35,375 bases of DNA, taken from the NCBI GenBank assembly GCA_024644425.1, contig JAHELA010000001.1, positions 1 through 35,375 of the forward strand. Direction: 5' to 3'. Below the pieces are notes generated by a model. The model had not been told where the DNA came from, searched no databases, and worked only from the letters and a program-made list of their open reading frames with translations. A program made the position numbers and the translations under genes. The stretch comes from Nitrosomonadaceae bacterium. Lineage in GTDB: Bacteria > Pseudomonadota > Gammaproteobacteria > Burkholderiales > Nitrosomonadaceae. Positions 34,995 through 35,375 of this stretch are shown one piece after another; position 1 is the first letter of the stretch, and each line of letters starts with the position of its first letter.

Positions 34995-35375
34995 TTATTT
35001 TTTCTGAAGTATGTCTCGTATATCAGAAAGCAATAGTTCTTCTTTTGAGGGCTCAGGTGGGGGTGGTACGACTTCCTCTTGTTTTCGTTTTTGGGAGTTA
35101 ATTGCTTTTACTACCATAAATATAACGAATGCTATAATTACAAAATCAAGGACTGTTTGAATAAACTTGCCATAAGAAATAGCTACAGCGGCAACATCAC
35201 CTGATGCCTCCTTCAATGTGAAAGCGAGTTTATTAAAGTCGACTCCCCCAATTAGTAGACCAATTGGCGGCATGATTACATCATTGACAAAAGAAGAAAC
35301 GATTTTGCCAAATGCAGCTCCAACAACAATACCAACTGCCATGTCAACTGCATTTCCTTTTATTGCAAACTCTTT
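34995..35375 (-). CDS. mscL: Large-conductance mechanosensitive channel MscL (5' end beyond the window)
   Basis: The frame runs to the right edge without a stop, so the start is missing. The visible 127 residues begin [20 protein letters not shown], which is the conserved MscL N-terminal helix. Only about 6-10 residues should be absent. The first ATG inside the window (35342) is internal, at the Met of VDMAVG. TM1 continues through [19 protein letters not shown] and TM2 is [20 protein letters not shown] Pro-rich linker ([12 protein letters not shown]) and a C-terminal helix [13 protein letters not shown] complete the protein. MscL forms a pentameric pore that vents solutes during hypo-osmotic shock. 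All landmarks are normal. Confidence 0.96.
   Translation of the reverse strand, partial: KEFAIKGNAVDMAVGIVVGAAFGKIVSSFVNDVIMPPIGLLIGGVDFNKLAFTLKEASGDVAAVAISYGKFIQTVLDFVIIAFVIFMVVKAINSQKRKQEEVVPPPPEPSKEELLLSDIRDILQKK

Overview
The window is a stretch of bacterial chromosome, AT-rich and almost entirely core genes. Gene content and order point to a betaproteobacterium, most likely a Nitrosomonadales/Nitrosomonas-like autotroph. The grounds are the def-fmt-rsmB-DUF4390-ntrY-ntrX run, a LysM gene divergent from def with topB after it, DUF721 (dciA)-M23-secA, trkA-trkH, and a tkt-gap-pgk-pyk-fba cluster. This is an inference from synteny and protein similarity. No 16S rRNA, RuBisCO or ammonia-oxidation gene is present to prove it.

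Layout. 1-5000: tRNA-Phe(GAA), a DUF721/DciA-like gene, a membrane-anchored M23 peptidase and secA, closed by a perfect palindromic terminator. 5000-9700 (all minus strand): an OmpA/von Willebrand A lipoprotein, a Tat-exported transglutaminase-like protein whose catalytic Cys position is Ser, a rubredoxin-reductase-type flavoprotein and a lone PilG/CheY-type receiver. 9800-15600: the TrkH/TrkA potassium system, an inositol-monophosphatase-family protein overlapping a thioredoxin-like protein, then rsmE and yggX on the plus strand. 15650-22715 (minus): a carbon-metabolism operon read tkt, gap, pgk, pyk, fba, with hairpins between some cistrons. 22894-29792 (minus): def, fmt, rsmB, DUF4390, ntrY, ntrX, several with overlapping stop and start codons. 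29951-35375: a LysM protein, a gene-less stretch holding what reads as the decayed 3' end of dprA, topB, a small two-helix membrane protein, and mscL running off the right edge.

How it works together. The carbon cluster supplies the sugar-phosphate reactions shared by glycolysis, gluconeogenesis and the Calvin cycle. Def and Fmt remove and add the N-terminal formyl group and sit with the rRNA methyltransferase RsmB, as in many proteobacteria. NtrY/NtrX form an envelope-sensing two-component pair, but this NtrX has lost the Walker A Lys, the Walker B Asp and the sigma54-contacting loop. It probably acts only as a phosphorylation-controlled DNA-binding protein. TrkA/TrkH and MscL handle potassium and osmotic stress.

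I found no CRISPR array, insertion sequence, prophage, toxin-antitoxin pair or obvious new defence system. The points most worth a second look are the dprA remnant, the degenerate NtrX, the Cys-to-Ser transglutaminase, the terminator-like hairpin just before secA, and the repeat-rich region upstream of the OmpA/VWA gene.
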